Shown: positions 16,617 to 26,971, counted from the first letter of the stretch. The stretch is 64,000 nucleotides of DNA from an uncultured Lachnospiraceae bacterium (GCA_910588215.1 CAJUQJ010000001.1:124001-188000); one strand, 5' to 3'. Numbers and translations are program-made. The notes: generated by a model from the sequence alone, not told the origin.

Positions 16617-19066
16617 TGCAGCCACAGTTTACAGACAAGGCGAAGGCCGCCTTGATACTGGCTGAACGAGCAGCCAGAAGTTTACGGCAGAGTTATGTGG
16701 GAAGCGAGCATATTCTGATCGGCCTGCTTCGGGAAAATACAGGAGTTGCGGCTACGGTCTTGCACAATAACGGGGTGGACGTCGTCCAGCTCAAGGAAAT
16801 GATCAAGGATCTGATCGCGCCGGAGAGTTCTGTTCTGATCGCGGAGAGAGACGGCTATTCTCCCCGGGCACAAAGTATTCTGGATGAGGCGCACAGACAG
16901 GCAGACCGCTTTCACAGCGATAAGACCGGAACGGAACATATACTGTTAGCCCTTTTGAAGGAAGGAGAGAATGTAGCGGTTAGACTGCTCAATACGATGG
17001 GAATCTCCGTGCAGAAGCTGTATGTGGACGTTCTTGTAGCGATGGGTGAAGATGGAGCTCTGTATAAGGAGGATCTGGGGAAACGGCAGAGCCGCAAGAG
17101 AAACGGATCATCTACGTTGGAGCAGTACAGTCGTGATCTGACGGCACTTGCGAGGGAAGGGAAACTGGATCCGGTAATCGGCAGAGAAGAAGAGATCACG
17201 CGGGTAGTTCAGATCTTAAGCAGAAGGACCAAGAACAATCCTTGTCTGATCGGAGAACCGGGCGTAGGGAAGACCGCAGTGGTAGAAGGATTGGCTTCCC
17301 GCATTGTGACCGGGGATGTTCCTTTTACTGTACAGAATAAAAGAGTATTGACCCTGGATCTGTCCGGTATGGTAGCCGGCAGTAAATACCGCGGTGAGTT
17401 TGAAGAGCGGATCAAGAAAGTGATCCGTGAAGTGATCGAGGACGGAGATGTCGTACTTTTTCTGGATGAAATGCATACGATCATCGGAGCCGGCGGTGCA
17501 GAGGGGGCAATCGATGCTTCCAATATTCTGAAGCCTTCCCTGGCCAGGGGAGAGATTCAGCTGATCGGCGCAACAACGATCGCGGAATATCGTAAATATG
17601 TGGAGAGAGATGCGGCACTGGAGAGAAGATTCCAGCCGGTCACTGTGGAAGAGCCCACGGTGGAAGAGGCGGAAAGCATCTTGCGGGGCATTGCTTATAA
17701 GTATGAGGAGCACCATCGGGTGACGATTACGCCGGAGGCGGTCAGCGCGGCAGTGGCATTATCCAACCGCTACATCAATGACAGGAATCTGCCGGATAAG
17801 GCGATCGATCTGATCGATGAGGCCGCGGCGGCAGTAAGGTTAAAGGTGACGAGTCAGCCGGATAAACTGCGAGAATTGTCAGAGGAGATCAAGAAGATCG
17901 ATCTGCAGATCGAACGTTCTATCCGCATGGAAGCGTTTACTCAGGCGGCGGAGCTGAAGAAGAAACAGCAGGAGTGTATCAGGAAATACGAGCGCATCGT
18001 CAAGAAGATGGAGCGCGAAGAAGAGAAGCGCACTTATGTGGTAGGGGAGAATGAGATCGCGGAGGTGGTCGCTCTCTGGACCAAGATTCCGGTGAAGAAG
18101 CTGGCGGAGAAGGAGAGCGAACGGCTGCTCAAACTGGAATCCATACTGCATAAGCGTGTGATAGGCCAGGAGGAGGCGGTGAATGCCGTGTCCAAAGCCA
18201 TGCGCAGAGGCAGAGTGGGTCTGCAGGATCCTAACCGACCGATCGGTTCGTTCCTTTTCCTGGGACCTACCGGCGTGGGCAAGACGGAGCTGAGTAAGGC
18301 GTTGGCGGAAGCGATGTTTGGCTCGGAGAATGCGTTGATCCGGGTGGATATGTCGGAATATATGGAAGGACATTCGGTCTCGAAGATGATCGGTTCGCCT
18401 CCCGGTTACGTAGGGTTTGAAGAGGGCGGACAGCTTTCCGAGAAGATTCGCCGTAACCCCTATTCCGTTGTGTTGTTTGATGAGATCGAGAAGGCACACC
18501 CGGATGTATTCAATGTCCTGTTACAGGTACTGGATGACGGACACATTACGGATTCTAAGGGCAGGAAGGTCAGTTTCAAGAATACGATCCTGATCATGAC
18601 CTCCAATGCAGGAGCTCAGAGAATCATCGATCCCAAAAACTTAGGTTTTGGTGCGGAGCAGACGCAGCAGCAGAACTATGATAAGATGAAATCCAATGTG
18701 ATGGAGGAAGTAAAGAGACTGTTCAAGCCGGAATTCATCAACCGGATCGATGAGATCATGGTCTTCCATCCCTTACACAAAGAAGATATGAAGAAGATCG
18801 TCACACTGTTGGCAGGAAGTCTGATCAGACGGTGTAAAGAGCAGATGGATATCGACTTAACGATCACTCCGGCAGTTAAGGAATGGCTGATAGAGAAGCA
18901 CATCGATACGAAGATGGGCGCCAGACCTATGAAAAGGGCGATCCAGTCAGAGATTGAGGATGTGTTGGCAGAGGAGATTCTGTCCGGGAATGTCAGAAGC
19001 GGAGAACATGTGACGGCAGGACTTAAGAATAAGAAGATCGTGTTTACGGCGCGAAGCGAGGCGTAG
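16616..19066 (+). CDS. clpC: ATP-dependent Clp protease ATP-binding subunit ClpC
   Basis: An AAA+ unfoldase that feeds substrates to ClpP. The 816-residue chain has the duplicated Clp N domain (1-145) and AAA-1 with Walker A GEPGVGKTA near residue 213. A UVR-type middle helix pair follows (about 420-460), then AAA-2 with GPTGVGKTE near residue 549 and a C-terminal D2 domain. The middle region marks ClpC rather than ClpA or ClpB. The start is ATG at 16616 inside TTGATG, overlapping the regulator's stop. The usual ctsR-mcsA-mcsB genes are absent; a GntR regulator takes their place. Confidence 0.95.
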   Translation: MQPQFTDKAKAALILAERAARSLRQSYVGSEHILIGLLRENTGVAATVLHNNGVDVVQLKEMIKDLIAPESSVLIAERDGYSPRAQSILDEAHRQADRFHSDKTGTEHILLALLKEGENVAVRLLNTMGISVQKLYVDVLVAMGEDGALYKEDLGKRQSRKRNGSSTLEQYSRDLTALAREGKLDPVIGREEEITRVVQILSRRTKNNPCLIGEPGVGKTAVVEGLASRIVTGDVPFTVQNKRVLTLDLSGMVAGSKYRGEFEERIKKVIREVIEDGDVVLFLDEMHTIIGAGGAEGAIDASNILKPSLARGEIQLIGATTIAEYRKYVERDAALERRFQPVTVEEPTVEEAESILRGIAYKYEEHHRVTITPEAVSAAVALSNRYINDRNLPDKAIDLIDEAAAAVRLKVTSQPDKLRELSEEIKKIDLQIERSIRMEAFTQAAELKKKQQECIRKYERIVKKMEREEEKRTYVVGENEIAEVVALWTKIPVKKLAEKESERLLKLESILHKRVIGQEEAVNAVSKAMRRGRVGLQDPNRPIGSFLFLGPTGVGKTELSKALAEAMFGSENALIRVDMSEYMEGHSVSKMIGSPPGYVGFEEGGQLSEKIRRNPYSVVLFDEIEKAHPDVFNVLLQVLDDGHITDSKGRKVSFKNTILIMTSNAGAQRIIDPKNLGFGAEQTQQQNYDKMKSNVMEEVKRLFKPEFINRIDEIMVFHPLHKEDMKKIVTLLAGSLIRRCKEQMDIDLTITPAVKEWLIEKHIDTKMGARPMKRAIQSEIEDVLAEEILSGNVRSGEHVTAGLKNKKIVFTARSEA

Positions 19067-19122
19067 CACATGCTTTATAGGAAACGACATGGATAAGAGT
19101 AAAGAATCAGGAGGAAAATACA

Positions 19123-19545
19123 ATGGCTGTAGTAGAAGAATTATTGCGTACAGAGGAAAACGGCGCGATCAGTTTCGGAAATTATGCACTGGAGACCAAG
19201 GCTAAGGTGGAAGACTATGAGCACGGAGGGGATCTCTATAAAGTGAAGACTTACCGGAAACTGACAAAGCTGGAGAAGAACGGCATGTTTGCCTATGAGT
19301 CTGAACCTGGTACAAGTGTGCTGCAGTTTGAGGAGACGGAGAATGGTGTCAGCTTCCTGGTGTACGGAGAGGCGGATGCGCAGATCACGGTAGGCCTTGA
19401 GGAAGATATGGAATACAGTGTCAGTGTAGGTGATACTAATATCGGTACGATGAAGACAAACCTAAGCGGCAAGCTGAGCATCAGTGTGGAATTGGAGAAT
19501 GTGGGCGAGGTTGCGGTCAAAATGGTAAAGATACAGAATGGCTAA
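19123..19545 (+). CDS. Unrecognised 140-residue protein upstream of radA
   Basis: A soluble, acidic, beta-rich protein with no signal peptide and no cysteine. The last ~60 residues look like a beta-sandwich (ITVGLEEDMEYSVSVGDTNIG). AGGAGG precedes the start by 9 bases. The end overlaps the radA start by 8 bp, so the two are translationally coupled. I do not recognise the family; a DNA-repair link is suggested only by the coupling. Confidence 0.75.
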   Translation: MAVVEELLRTEENGAISFGNYALETKAKVEDYEHGGDLYKVKTYRKLTKLEKNGMFAYESEPGTSVLQFEETENGVSFLVYGEADAQITVGLEEDMEYSVSVGDTNIGTMKTNLSGKLSISVELENVGEVAVKMVKIQNG

Positions 19546-20905
19546 GGGTAAAACGACTACGGTTTTTTATTGTCAGAATTGTGGTCATGAATCTTCCAAG
19601 TGGATGGGGCAGTGTCCCGGATGCAGGGAATGGAATACGATGGTGGAAGAGAAGATGCCTTCCTCGTCCCGTGGAAACAGCCACGGTGTGCATAAGAAGA
19701 TATCTTCTGCTCCGGCCAGATTATCGGAGGTCAGCATACAGGAAGAGAGCCGTATGCTGACACATATGGAAGAACTGGACAGAGTGCTGGGCGGCGGTAT
19801 CGTGCCCGGCTCTTTGACGTTGGTAGGCGGCGATCCCGGAATCGGCAAGTCTACGCTGTTGCTGCAGGTATGCAGGAATCTGGCAGGGGACGGCAGGAAA
19901 GTGCTGTACATATCGGGAGAGGAATCTTTGCGGCAGATCAAGATCAGAGCCAACCGTCTGGGTGAGTTTTCGGACAATCTGCTGTTATTTTGTGAGACAG
20001 GGCTGGACACGGTGGAAGAGACGATCCGCAGCGTTGTGCCGGATGTCGTGATCATCGATTCCATACAGACGATGTATGACGAAGAGATCTCCGCGGCTCC
20101 CGGCAGTGTATCACAGGTAAGAGAAGCGACGAATACGCTTCTGCAGCTGGCAAAGGGAATGACGGTCTCCGTGTTTATTGTAGGACATGTGACCAAGGAG
20201 GGGACCGTGGCGGGGCCCAGAGTATTGGAACATATGGTAGATACGGTACTGTACTTCGAGGGAGACAGGCACGCGTCCTATCGGATCCTGAGAGGTGTTA
20301 AGAACAGATTCGGTTCCACCAATGAGATCGGTGTCTTTGAGATGAAAGAGGAAGGATTGGTTGAAGTGAAAAACCCTTCCGAGTTTATGCTGAACGGTAA
20401 ACCGGAGGGAGCAAGCGGATCGGTGGTATCCTGTTCCATGGAAGGAACCCGGCCTATTCTGCTGGAGATCCAGGCTCTTGTATGCCACAGTAATTTCGGT
20501 ATTCCGAGAAGACAGGCGATCGGTACGGACTTTAACAGAGTGAACCTGCTGATGGCTGTATTGGAGAAGAGACTGAATCTGCAGATGTCGGATTGTGATG
20601 CATATGTTAATCTGGCAGGTGGTATGCGGATCGTGGAGCCGGCCATCGATCTTGGCATTGCCATGGCAGTTGTATCGAGTTTTAAGAACAGAGCCATTGA
20701 TGACAGGACGATCGCTTTTGGGGAAATCGGATTGAGCGGTGAGGTGCGCGGCGTTTCCATGATAGAGCAGAGAGTCGCGGAAGCGGCTAAGCTGGGATTT
20801 ACGACCTGCATTGTTCCGGAAGTCAACAGAAGTCAGGTGAAACATATGGGAGGGATCAGGCTGGTCGGTGTAAGGACTGTGAGGGATGCCGTGGATCTGA
20901 TCTGA
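19538..20905 (+). CDS. radA: DNA repair protein RadA
   Basis: A RecA-like ATPase with branch-migration function in recombinational repair; 455 aa is the normal length. A C4 zinc finger (Cys 12, 15, 26, 29), Walker A GGDPGIGKST (residues 99-108), the family-specific KNRFG motif (about 255) and a C-terminal Lon-protease-like domain are all visible. It follows clpC and the unnamed 140-residue gene. Confidence 0.96.
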   Translation: MAKGKTTTVFYCQNCGHESSKWMGQCPGCREWNTMVEEKMPSSSRGNSHGVHKKISSAPARLSEVSIQEESRMLTHMEELDRVLGGGIVPGSLTLVGGDPGIGKSTLLLQVCRNLAGDGRKVLYISGEESLRQIKIRANRLGEFSDNLLLFCETGLDTVEETIRSVVPDVVIIDSIQTMYDEEISAAPGSVSQVREATNTLLQLAKGMTVSVFIVGHVTKEGTVAGPRVLEHMVDTVLYFEGDRHASYRILRGVKNRFGSTNEIGVFEMKEEGLVEVKNPSEFMLNGKPEGASGSVVSCSMEGTRPILLEIQALVCHSNFGIPRRQAIGTDFNRVNLLMAVLEKRLNLQMSDCDAYVNLAGGMRIVEPAIDLGIAMAVVSSFKNRAIDDRTIAFGEIGLSGEVRGVSMIEQRVAEAAKLGFTTCIVPEVNRSQVKHMGGIRLVGVRTVRDAVDLI

Positions 20906-21289
20906 GGAATTCCTGGCCCCGATCTGAGGAATCGTGTGTCAAAGTTCACTGAGGGTAAAGGCATCGCAAACAGGTAAAAGGCGCAGAGCGCTTCGGAATG
21001 GCATAAAAGGTGCATGGCCTTGTGCAGGTATGATCATGAAATGCCGGGTTTTGGTACGTAAATGGAATAAGATATGACAAAAATGTAACAAAAAATTGAT
21101 ATAATTTAATATTTCTTAATTTTTATGTATTCAAAATTACCTTTTTATGGTAAAATATTGAAGATGTACCGTTGTTTTCTGATACATAGATACAGGATAC
21201 TTATGGAATAATATTTGAGTATTGAACCGGCAGTTTGCATTCAGGAGTTAGGAACTGTCTTACCGTGAACTTGGACGAGGGAGTCATTT
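20906..21289 (+). other. Intergenic region before the LCP gene
   Basis: This 384-bp gap holds a class 1 leader-type repeat, GGCGCAGAGCGCTTCGGAATG (20981-21000), here without a downstream gene. An AT-rich stretch (about 21060-21175) follows with several TATAAT-like hexamers, which probably contains the LCP promoter, but I cannot pick one. No coding sequence was seen. Confidence 0.55.
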
Positions 21290-22498
21290 ATGGACAAGCA
21301 GACACAGGATTCTCAAGAACATGCAAAAGAAAAGAACAGGAATCTGAAGGATAACGATCAAGCGGAATCAACAAGGGAATCGGCCGGAAAAGAGCAGATA
21401 ACAGATCAGCGGCAGTCCGGTGTAGAGGATAAAGGCGAGAAGAAACGTAAATGGATCAGAAGTCTTCCGCTGTTGATCGCGGAAATCTGTATATTGCTGA
21501 TCTCGGTTGTTGTTATGTATGTAGTGGTGACGACTACGGATGAGGTAGAGCATAAAGATATTGACAGAGAGCAGATCATCATCAACGAAGAAGTGAAAGA
21601 GACACATGAGAAAGAAGAGAAGCAGAAGATCTCGAAAGGCTATCGCAATATTGCCCTGTTCGGTGTGGATGCCAGAGACGGACAACTGGGAAGAGGTACC
21701 AGGAGCGACAGCATTATCATAGCAAGTATCAATCAGGATACGCAGGAAATTAAATTGGTCTCTGTTTTCAGGGATACATTCCTGAATCTGAGCAATGACA
21801 CTTATAATAAATGCAATGCAGCATATGCGCAGGGCGGTCCGGAACAGGCGATCAGCATGCTGAATACGAATCTGGATCTGGATATTACGGATTATGTGAC
21901 GGTCGGTTTTGGCGGACTGATCGACTCCGTAAATGCGTTGGGCGGTATTGAGATGGAGATCATGGAAGTAGAGATTTCCCATCTGAATAATTACCAGTTG
22001 ACAATGTCTGAGGAACTGGGTGTGGATTATATACCGATAAAGCATAGCGGCAGACAGGTTTTGAACGGGATGCAGGCGACTGCATACTGTAGAATACGAT
22101 ATACGAAAGGCGATGATTTCAGGCGTGCCCAAAGGCAGAGAGATGTGTTGACGGCGATGATGGAGAAGGCGAAGGAAGCATCTGTCAGTTCTTTAACGGA
22201 GATGGTCGATGCTATTCTGCCGGAGGTAGAGACATCTTTGGGCGTGAATGAGATCATAAGTGTTCTTGGCAGTGTTGCAGGGTATAATGTGGTAGCCAGT
22301 GACGGATTTCCATTTGAGGACAACCGGACAGGAGCAAATGTTGGCAGCAAAGGAAGTTGTGTCATACCGGATGATCTGGAAGAAAATGTCGTGGAGCTGC
22401 ATGAATTACTTTTTCCTGAAGCAGAGTATAAGCCTTCCAGGCAGGTGCGCAGTATCAGCGGCGAGATCGATGCACTGACCCTGGAATACAGACAATAA
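21290..22498 (+). CDS. LytR-CpsA-Psr (LCP) family cell-wall protein
   Basis: A 402-residue membrane protein: a long charged cytoplasmic N-terminus, one membrane helix (about 58-80), then the extracellular LCP domain. The conserved parts GVDARDGQLGRGTRSDSI, SVFRDTF and the later Arg-rich segment AYCRIRYTKGDDFRRAQRQ are present. LCP proteins attach polymers such as teichoic acid or capsule to peptidoglycan from a lipid-linked donor. GAGGGAG precedes the ATG. No glycan cluster adjoins it. Confidence 0.92.
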   Translation: MDKQTQDSQEHAKEKNRNLKDNDQAESTRESAGKEQITDQRQSGVEDKGEKKRKWIRSLPLLIAEICILLISVVVMYVVVTTTDEVEHKDIDREQIIINEEVKETHEKEEKQKISKGYRNIALFGVDARDGQLGRGTRSDSIIIASINQDTQEIKLVSVFRDTFLNLSNDTYNKCNAAYAQGGPEQAISMLNTNLDLDITDYVTVGFGGLIDSVNALGGIEMEIMEVEISHLNNYQLTMSEELGVDYIPIKHSGRQVLNGMQATAYCRIRYTKGDDFRRAQRQRDVLTAMMEKAKEASVSSLTEMVDAILPEVETSLGVNEIISVLGSVAGYNVVASDGFPFEDNRTGANVGSKGSCVIPDDLEENVVELHELLFPEAEYKPSRQVRSISGEIDALTLEYRQ

Positions 22499-22591
22499 AT
22501 TTGATACAAAAGGGCTGTTCGGAGATGCTTATGACAGTAGTTGGATACATTCCGGCTGCTGTCATTCTATAGTTAACGACATTAGAAATTT

Positions 22592-22640
22592 CGTTTTCTG
22601 TCCTGCAAAAGTTCCCGCGTATGGCTTTGGCAGGAAACGG
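22592..22640. other. Imperfect hairpin in the LCP-ABC gap
   Basis: Arms CCTGCAAAAG and CTTTGGCAGG can pair around a ~14-nt loop. No T run follows, so this is not a clear terminator; a leader structure for the exporter genes is possible. Confidence 0.35.
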
Positions 22641-22691
22641 AAGCAGAAGCTTGAAGGAATGACAGTAGAAGAGTGTTATTGGGGGTTGAAG

Positions 22692-24431
22692 ATGAGAAAG
22701 TTACTCGTATATATAAAAGATTATAAGAAAGAGACGATACTGGCGCCGCTTTTTAAGATGCTGGAAGCCACTTTCGAGTTGTTCGTGCCGCTTGTGATGG
22801 CGGCGGTCATCGACCAGGGTATTGGCAGCGGCGATATCTCCTATGTGCTACGTATGGGCGGTGTGCTGGTGCTGCTTGGCGTGGTTGGGCTGGCCTGTTC
22901 CATTACGGCACAGTATTTTTCGGCGAAGGCTGCGGTGGGTGTTTCTACGAAGTTGAAGCACGCGCTTTTTGCCCATATCCAGGGACTGTCCTACACGGAG
23001 ATCGATACGCTGGGAACGGCTACCATGATCACGCGGATGACTTCCGATGTGAACCAGGTACAGAGCGGCGTGAATATGGTACTGCGCTTGTTTTTGCGTT
23101 CGCCTTTTATCGTGTTCGGTGCTATGGTGATGGCGTTTACCATTGATGTGAAGGCAGCCCTTATTTTCGTGGTGACGATCCCGGCGCTTTCCGTAGTCGT
23201 ATTCGGTATTATGATGTGGACGATGCCTTTGTTTAAGAAAGTGCAGGCAGGGTTGGACAGTGTGCTGGGCGCTACCAGGGAGAATCTTACCGGCGCCAGA
23301 GTCATCCGGGCTTTCAACAAGGAACAGGAAGAGATAGAGGCTTTTGAGAAGAAGAACAGTGCACTGGCGCATATGCAGCTGTTTGTGGGCAAGATCTCGG
23401 CGCTGACCAATCCGGTCACTTATATCATTATCAATGTAGCTACAGTGGTGCTGCTCTATACGGGAGCGGTGCGGGTGGACGAGGGAACCATCACCCAGGG
23501 TGAGGTTGTGGCACTGGTCAATTATATGTCCCAGATCCTGATCGAACTGGTGAAGCTGGCGAACCTGATCATCACGATCACCAAAGCACTGGCCTGTGCG
23601 AACCGGATCCAGAGCGTGTTTGAGATAGAATCCAGTATGACGTGGGAACAGAAGATAAAGGAGACGGGCAGCATACATAAGGGCGCAGTGGATACGGCGG
23701 ATGAAGTTGTATTTGACCATGTCAGTCTGACCTATGCGGGCGCCGGGGCGGAGTCGTTGACGGATCTTACTTTTCATGTGAAAAAGGGACAGACGGTAGG
23801 TATCATCGGAGGCACTGGTTCCGGTAAGACTTCGCTGGTCAATATGATACCGCGTTTCTACGACGCGACGAAAGGGCATGTACGGATCAAGGGTAAGGAT
23901 GTGCGAGAGTACGGGATGGAAGAACTGCGGGAGATGATCGGCATCGTGCCGCAGAAGGCAGTGCTATTCCAGGGAACGATCAGAGAGAATATGCAGTGGG
24001 GCAAGAACGATGCGACGGATGCGGAGATCTGGCAGGCCATCGGGACGGCTCAGGCGAAGGAGTTCGTGGAGAAGAAGGACGGCAGGCTGGATGCGGTGAT
24101 CGCACAGACCGGAAGGAATCTTTCCGGTGGTCAGAGGCAGCGTCTGACCATAGCCAGAGCCCTGGTGGGAAAGCCGGAGATCCTGATCTTGGACGACAGT
24201 GCATCGGCGCTTGACTATGCAACGGACGCGGCACTAAGGCAGGCCATTCGGGATATGGAAGGCGATATGACGGTGTTCATTGTGTCTCAGAGGGCATCCT
24301 CCATTCAACATGCGGATCAGATCATTGTGTTGGATGACGGAGAGATGGCGGATATCGGGACACATGCAGAGCTGCTTGCGCGGTGTGAAGTGTATCAGGA
24401 GATCTATTACTCCCAATACCCCAAATCGTAA
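22692..24431 (+). CDS. ABC exporter half, degenerate ATPase subunit
   Basis: A fused membrane domain (six helices) and ABC ATPase, 579 aa from the ATG at 22692 (GGGGGTTGAAG upstream). Walker A GGTGSGKTS and signature LSGGQRQ are canonical. The residue after the Walker B Asp is Asp instead of Glu (ILILDDSASALD), and the H-loop His is Gln (FIVSQRAS). This is the pattern of the non-catalytic half of heterodimeric exporters such as TM287/288 and BmrCD. Its partner follows at 24472. Substrate is unknown; drugs, peptides or lipids are all possible. Confidence 0.93.
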   Translation: MRKLLVYIKDYKKETILAPLFKMLEATFELFVPLVMAAVIDQGIGSGDISYVLRMGGVLVLLGVVGLACSITAQYFSAKAAVGVSTKLKHALFAHIQGLSYTEIDTLGTATMITRMTSDVNQVQSGVNMVLRLFLRSPFIVFGAMVMAFTIDVKAALIFVVTIPALSVVVFGIMMWTMPLFKKVQAGLDSVLGATRENLTGARVIRAFNKEQEEIEAFEKKNSALAHMQLFVGKISALTNPVTYIIINVATVVLLYTGAVRVDEGTITQGEVVALVNYMSQILIELVKLANLIITITKALACANRIQSVFEIESSMTWEQKIKETGSIHKGAVDTADEVVFDHVSLTYAGAGAESLTDLTFHVKKGQTVGIIGGTGSGKTSLVNMIPRFYDATKGHVRIKGKDVREYGMEELREMIGIVPQKAVLFQGTIRENMQWGKNDATDAEIWQAIGTAQAKEFVEKKDGRLDAVIAQTGRNLSGGQRQRLTIARALVGKPEILILDDSASALDYATDAALRQAIRDMEGDMTVFIVSQRASSIQHADQIIVLDDGEMADIGTHAELLARCEVYQEIYYSQYPKS

Positions 24432-24471
24432 GGGCGTCGGGCGGATCTTGGAAGGAGGTATATAGGTAGAG

Positions 24472-26238
24472 ATGGCGAAATCAGGAAACAGCGGCAGGCA
24501 GAGGGGAACACTGCGTAAGGTGCTGCGGTATATTAGAAAATATTGGGTATATCTGGCGTTGTCGATCATCATGGCGGCGGTTACCGTGACGTTGACTTTG
24601 TATCTGCCGATCCTTACCGGACGGGTGATCGATCTGATCATTGATAAGGGTTTGGTGGATTTCGACGGTGTATTTGCAATTCTGAGACAGATGGCGGTGG
24701 TGATCGGGATTACGGCGGTGGCGCAGTGGATCATGAATATCTGTAACAATAAGATGACTTACCGGATCGTGCAGGATATTCGGGATGAGGCGTTTAAACG
24801 CATTGAGATCCTGCCACTGAAATATATTGATGAGCACTCTTACGGGGAAGTGGTGAGCCGGGTGATCGCGGACGTGGATCAGTTTGCGGATGGCCTGCTT
24901 ATGGGATTCACGCAGTTCTTTACAGGTGTCATTACGATCCTGGGCACACTGGGCTTTATGCTCAGCGTCAACGTGGGCATCACGGGCGTGGTAGTGCTGA
25001 TCACACCCTTGTCCTTCCTGGTGGCGGCTTTTATTGCCAAGAAGACATTTGTTATGTTCCGGGCACAGTCGGAGACGAGAGGAGAGCAGACGGCGCTGAT
25101 CGAGGAGATGATCGGTAACCAGAAGGTGGTGCAGGCCTTTTCCCATGAGGATGAGGCGCTTGCCGAGTTCGACGAGATCAACGGCAGACTGGAGAAGTGC
25201 TCTTTAAAGGCAATCTTCTATTCTTCCATCACCAACCCGTCTACCAGATTTGTTAACAACCTGGTGTATGCGGGTGTTGCGGTGACGGGAGCGGTGTTTG
25301 CGATCCGTGGTGGGATCAGCGTAGGACAGCTGTCCTGTTTCTTAAGTTATGCGAATCAGTATACGAAGCCTTTTAACGAGATTTCCGGCGTGGTGACGGA
25401 ACTGCAGAATGCCCTTGCCTGTGCGGCCAGGATCTTTGCACTGATCGAAGAAGATGCGCAGGTGCCGGATAAGGAGAATGTGGTCTCCCTGGGCCATGTG
25501 GAAGGAAAGATAGACTTAGAGCATGTGGATTTCTCTTATGTGCCGGATAAGAAGCTGATCACGGATTTCAATCTTTCGGTGAAGCCGGGCCAGCGTGTGG
25601 CTATCGTCGGGCCTACGGGCTGCGGTAAGACCACGGTCATCAATCTGCTGATGCGTTTCTATGACGTGAATGCCGGAAGCATCCGGGTGGAAGGAAACGA
25701 TATACGGGATGTGACCAGAAAAAGCCTGCGGGCCAACTATGGCATGGTGCTGCAGGAGACCTGGTTAAAGGGTGGAACGGTGAGAGACAATATCGTGATG
25801 GGTAAGCCGGAGGCCACCGAGGAGGAAGTGATCGCTGCGGCCAAGGCGTCCCATGCACATAGTTTTATCAAGAGACTGCCGGACGGGTATGATACGGTGA
25901 TCGCCGAGGACGGCGGCAATCTTTCCCAGGGACAGAAGCAGCTGTTATGTATTACAAGAGTCATGTTGTGCTTGCCGCCCATGCTGATCCTGGACGAAGC
26001 AACTTCTTCCATCGATACGAGAACGGAGATTCGCATCCAGAAAGCTTTTGCGGCGATGATGGAGGGAAGGACCAGTTTCATCGTGGCCCACAGACTGTCC
26101 ACGATCAGAGAGGCGGATGTGATCCTTGTTATGAAAGACGGCAATATCATCGAGCAGGGTGACCACGAGACATTGCTGCAGCAGAACGGATTCTATGCGA
26201 CACTGTACAACAGCCAGTTCGTGGGATACAGCGCATAA
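24472..26238 (+). CDS. ABC exporter half, catalytic ATPase subunit
   Basis: Second half of the heterodimer, 588 aa. Walker A GPTGCGKTT, Walker B with the catalytic Glu (MLILDEATSSID) and H-loop His (FIVAHRLST) are intact. Its signature reads LSQGQKQ instead of LSGGQ. Together with the partner's altered Walker B and H-loop, this makes one of the two composite ATP sites degenerate, exactly as in TM287/288. The two genes are 40 bp apart and must be co-transcribed. Confidence 0.94.
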   Translation: MAKSGNSGRQRGTLRKVLRYIRKYWVYLALSIIMAAVTVTLTLYLPILTGRVIDLIIDKGLVDFDGVFAILRQMAVVIGITAVAQWIMNICNNKMTYRIVQDIRDEAFKRIEILPLKYIDEHSYGEVVSRVIADVDQFADGLLMGFTQFFTGVITILGTLGFMLSVNVGITGVVVLITPLSFLVAAFIAKKTFVMFRAQSETRGEQTALIEEMIGNQKVVQAFSHEDEALAEFDEINGRLEKCSLKAIFYSSITNPSTRFVNNLVYAGVAVTGAVFAIRGGISVGQLSCFLSYANQYTKPFNEISGVVTELQNALACAARIFALIEEDAQVPDKENVVSLGHVEGKIDLEHVDFSYVPDKKLITDFNLSVKPGQRVAIVGPTGCGKTTVINLLMRFYDVNAGSIRVEGNDIRDVTRKSLRANYGMVLQETWLKGGTVRDNIVMGKPEATEEEVIAAAKASHAHSFIKRLPDGYDTVIAEDGGNLSQGQKQLLCITRVMLCLPPMLILDEATSSIDTRTEIRIQKAFAAMMEGRTSFIVAHRLSTIREADVILVMKDGNIIEQGDHETLLQQNGFYATLYNSQFVGYSA

Positions 26239-26292
26239 GACTGAAAAATGCCGTGAAACCCGGCACCCGGGATCTTCACAGCATAATGGAGA

Positions 26293-26799
26293 TCAGGAAT
26301 TCATTTCTTTATAGTAGGCGGCGTCCTCATTGTAATCCATGTATTCGGAACGGATAGCAGTGATGGCGCCGTTTTCCCATGTGAAGACTAGATAACTGTA
26401 GATAACGGTGTGGGCCTGCAGGAAAGTTTCGGAATTCAGAGTGGTGGTCAGGTCCGCTTTCTCGATCTCGTTCTCTTCGCAGAACCGGTCCAGATCCGTG
26501 GGCGCTCCGTCGATGAAAAAGGTAGGCAGCAGGAGCGTGATGGCGGAATCGAAAGGAATCTCTTCGGTGGCCAGCGCCTGGTATTCTCCGCCTGCAACGG
26601 AAGTGAAGATCTTGTAATCACCGTAGGCGGCGAGGAAAGTCTCGGCATTGTCGCCGACGGACACCTCCTTGCTCGTGGCATTGGTGGCCGGATCCAGTTC
26701 ATAATCGGCAGCACTGAGGAGAGGATCGTCCTCGCCGCAGCCTGTCATAAGCCCCAGCGTCAGGCCAAGAGAGGCCAGTAGAGTGAATATCTTTTTCAT
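26293..26799 (-). CDS. Small lipoprotein, function unknown
   Basis: A 168-residue secreted lipoprotein with a short signal peptide and lipobox LMTGC (Cys21). The mature part is acidic and appears to be a small alpha/beta domain (AETFLAAYGDYKIFTSVAGG, TTTLNSETFLQAHTVIYSYL). No family is recognised. The start at MKKIFTLLASLG is chosen because the open frame upstream runs through the tRNA gene and cannot be coding. Confidence 0.78.
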   Translation of the reverse strand: MKKIFTLLASLGLTLGLMTGCGEDDPLLSAADYELDPATNATSKEVSVGDNAETFLAAYGDYKIFTSVAGGEYQALATEEIPFDSAITLLLPTFFIDGAPTDLDRFCEENEIEKADLTTTLNSETFLQAHTVIYSYLVFTWENGAITAIRSEYMDYNEDAAYYKEMNS

Positions 26800-26900
26800 A
26801 GGGTATGTATTCCTTTCTGCATAATTGAAAAGCCCCTTGTGTCGGTTCGGTGCTCGCGGAAATAAAAAAAGTTCGCCTGGCGGCAAACTCTGAAAAATAA

Positions 26901-26971
26901 CAGGGGCAGTAGGAATCGAACCCACATCGATGGTTTTGGAGACCACTGTTCTACCTTTGAACTATGCCCCT
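26901..26971 (-). tRNA. tRNA-Trp (anticodon CCA)
   Basis: A full cloverleaf on the minus strand: 7-bp acceptor AGGGGCA/TGCCCCT, D stem GTTC/GAAC, anticodon stem with loop CTCCAAA (anticodon CCA) and T arm GTGGG-TTCGATT-CCTAC. It is 71 nt with no encoded 3' CCA. Confidence 0.96.
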
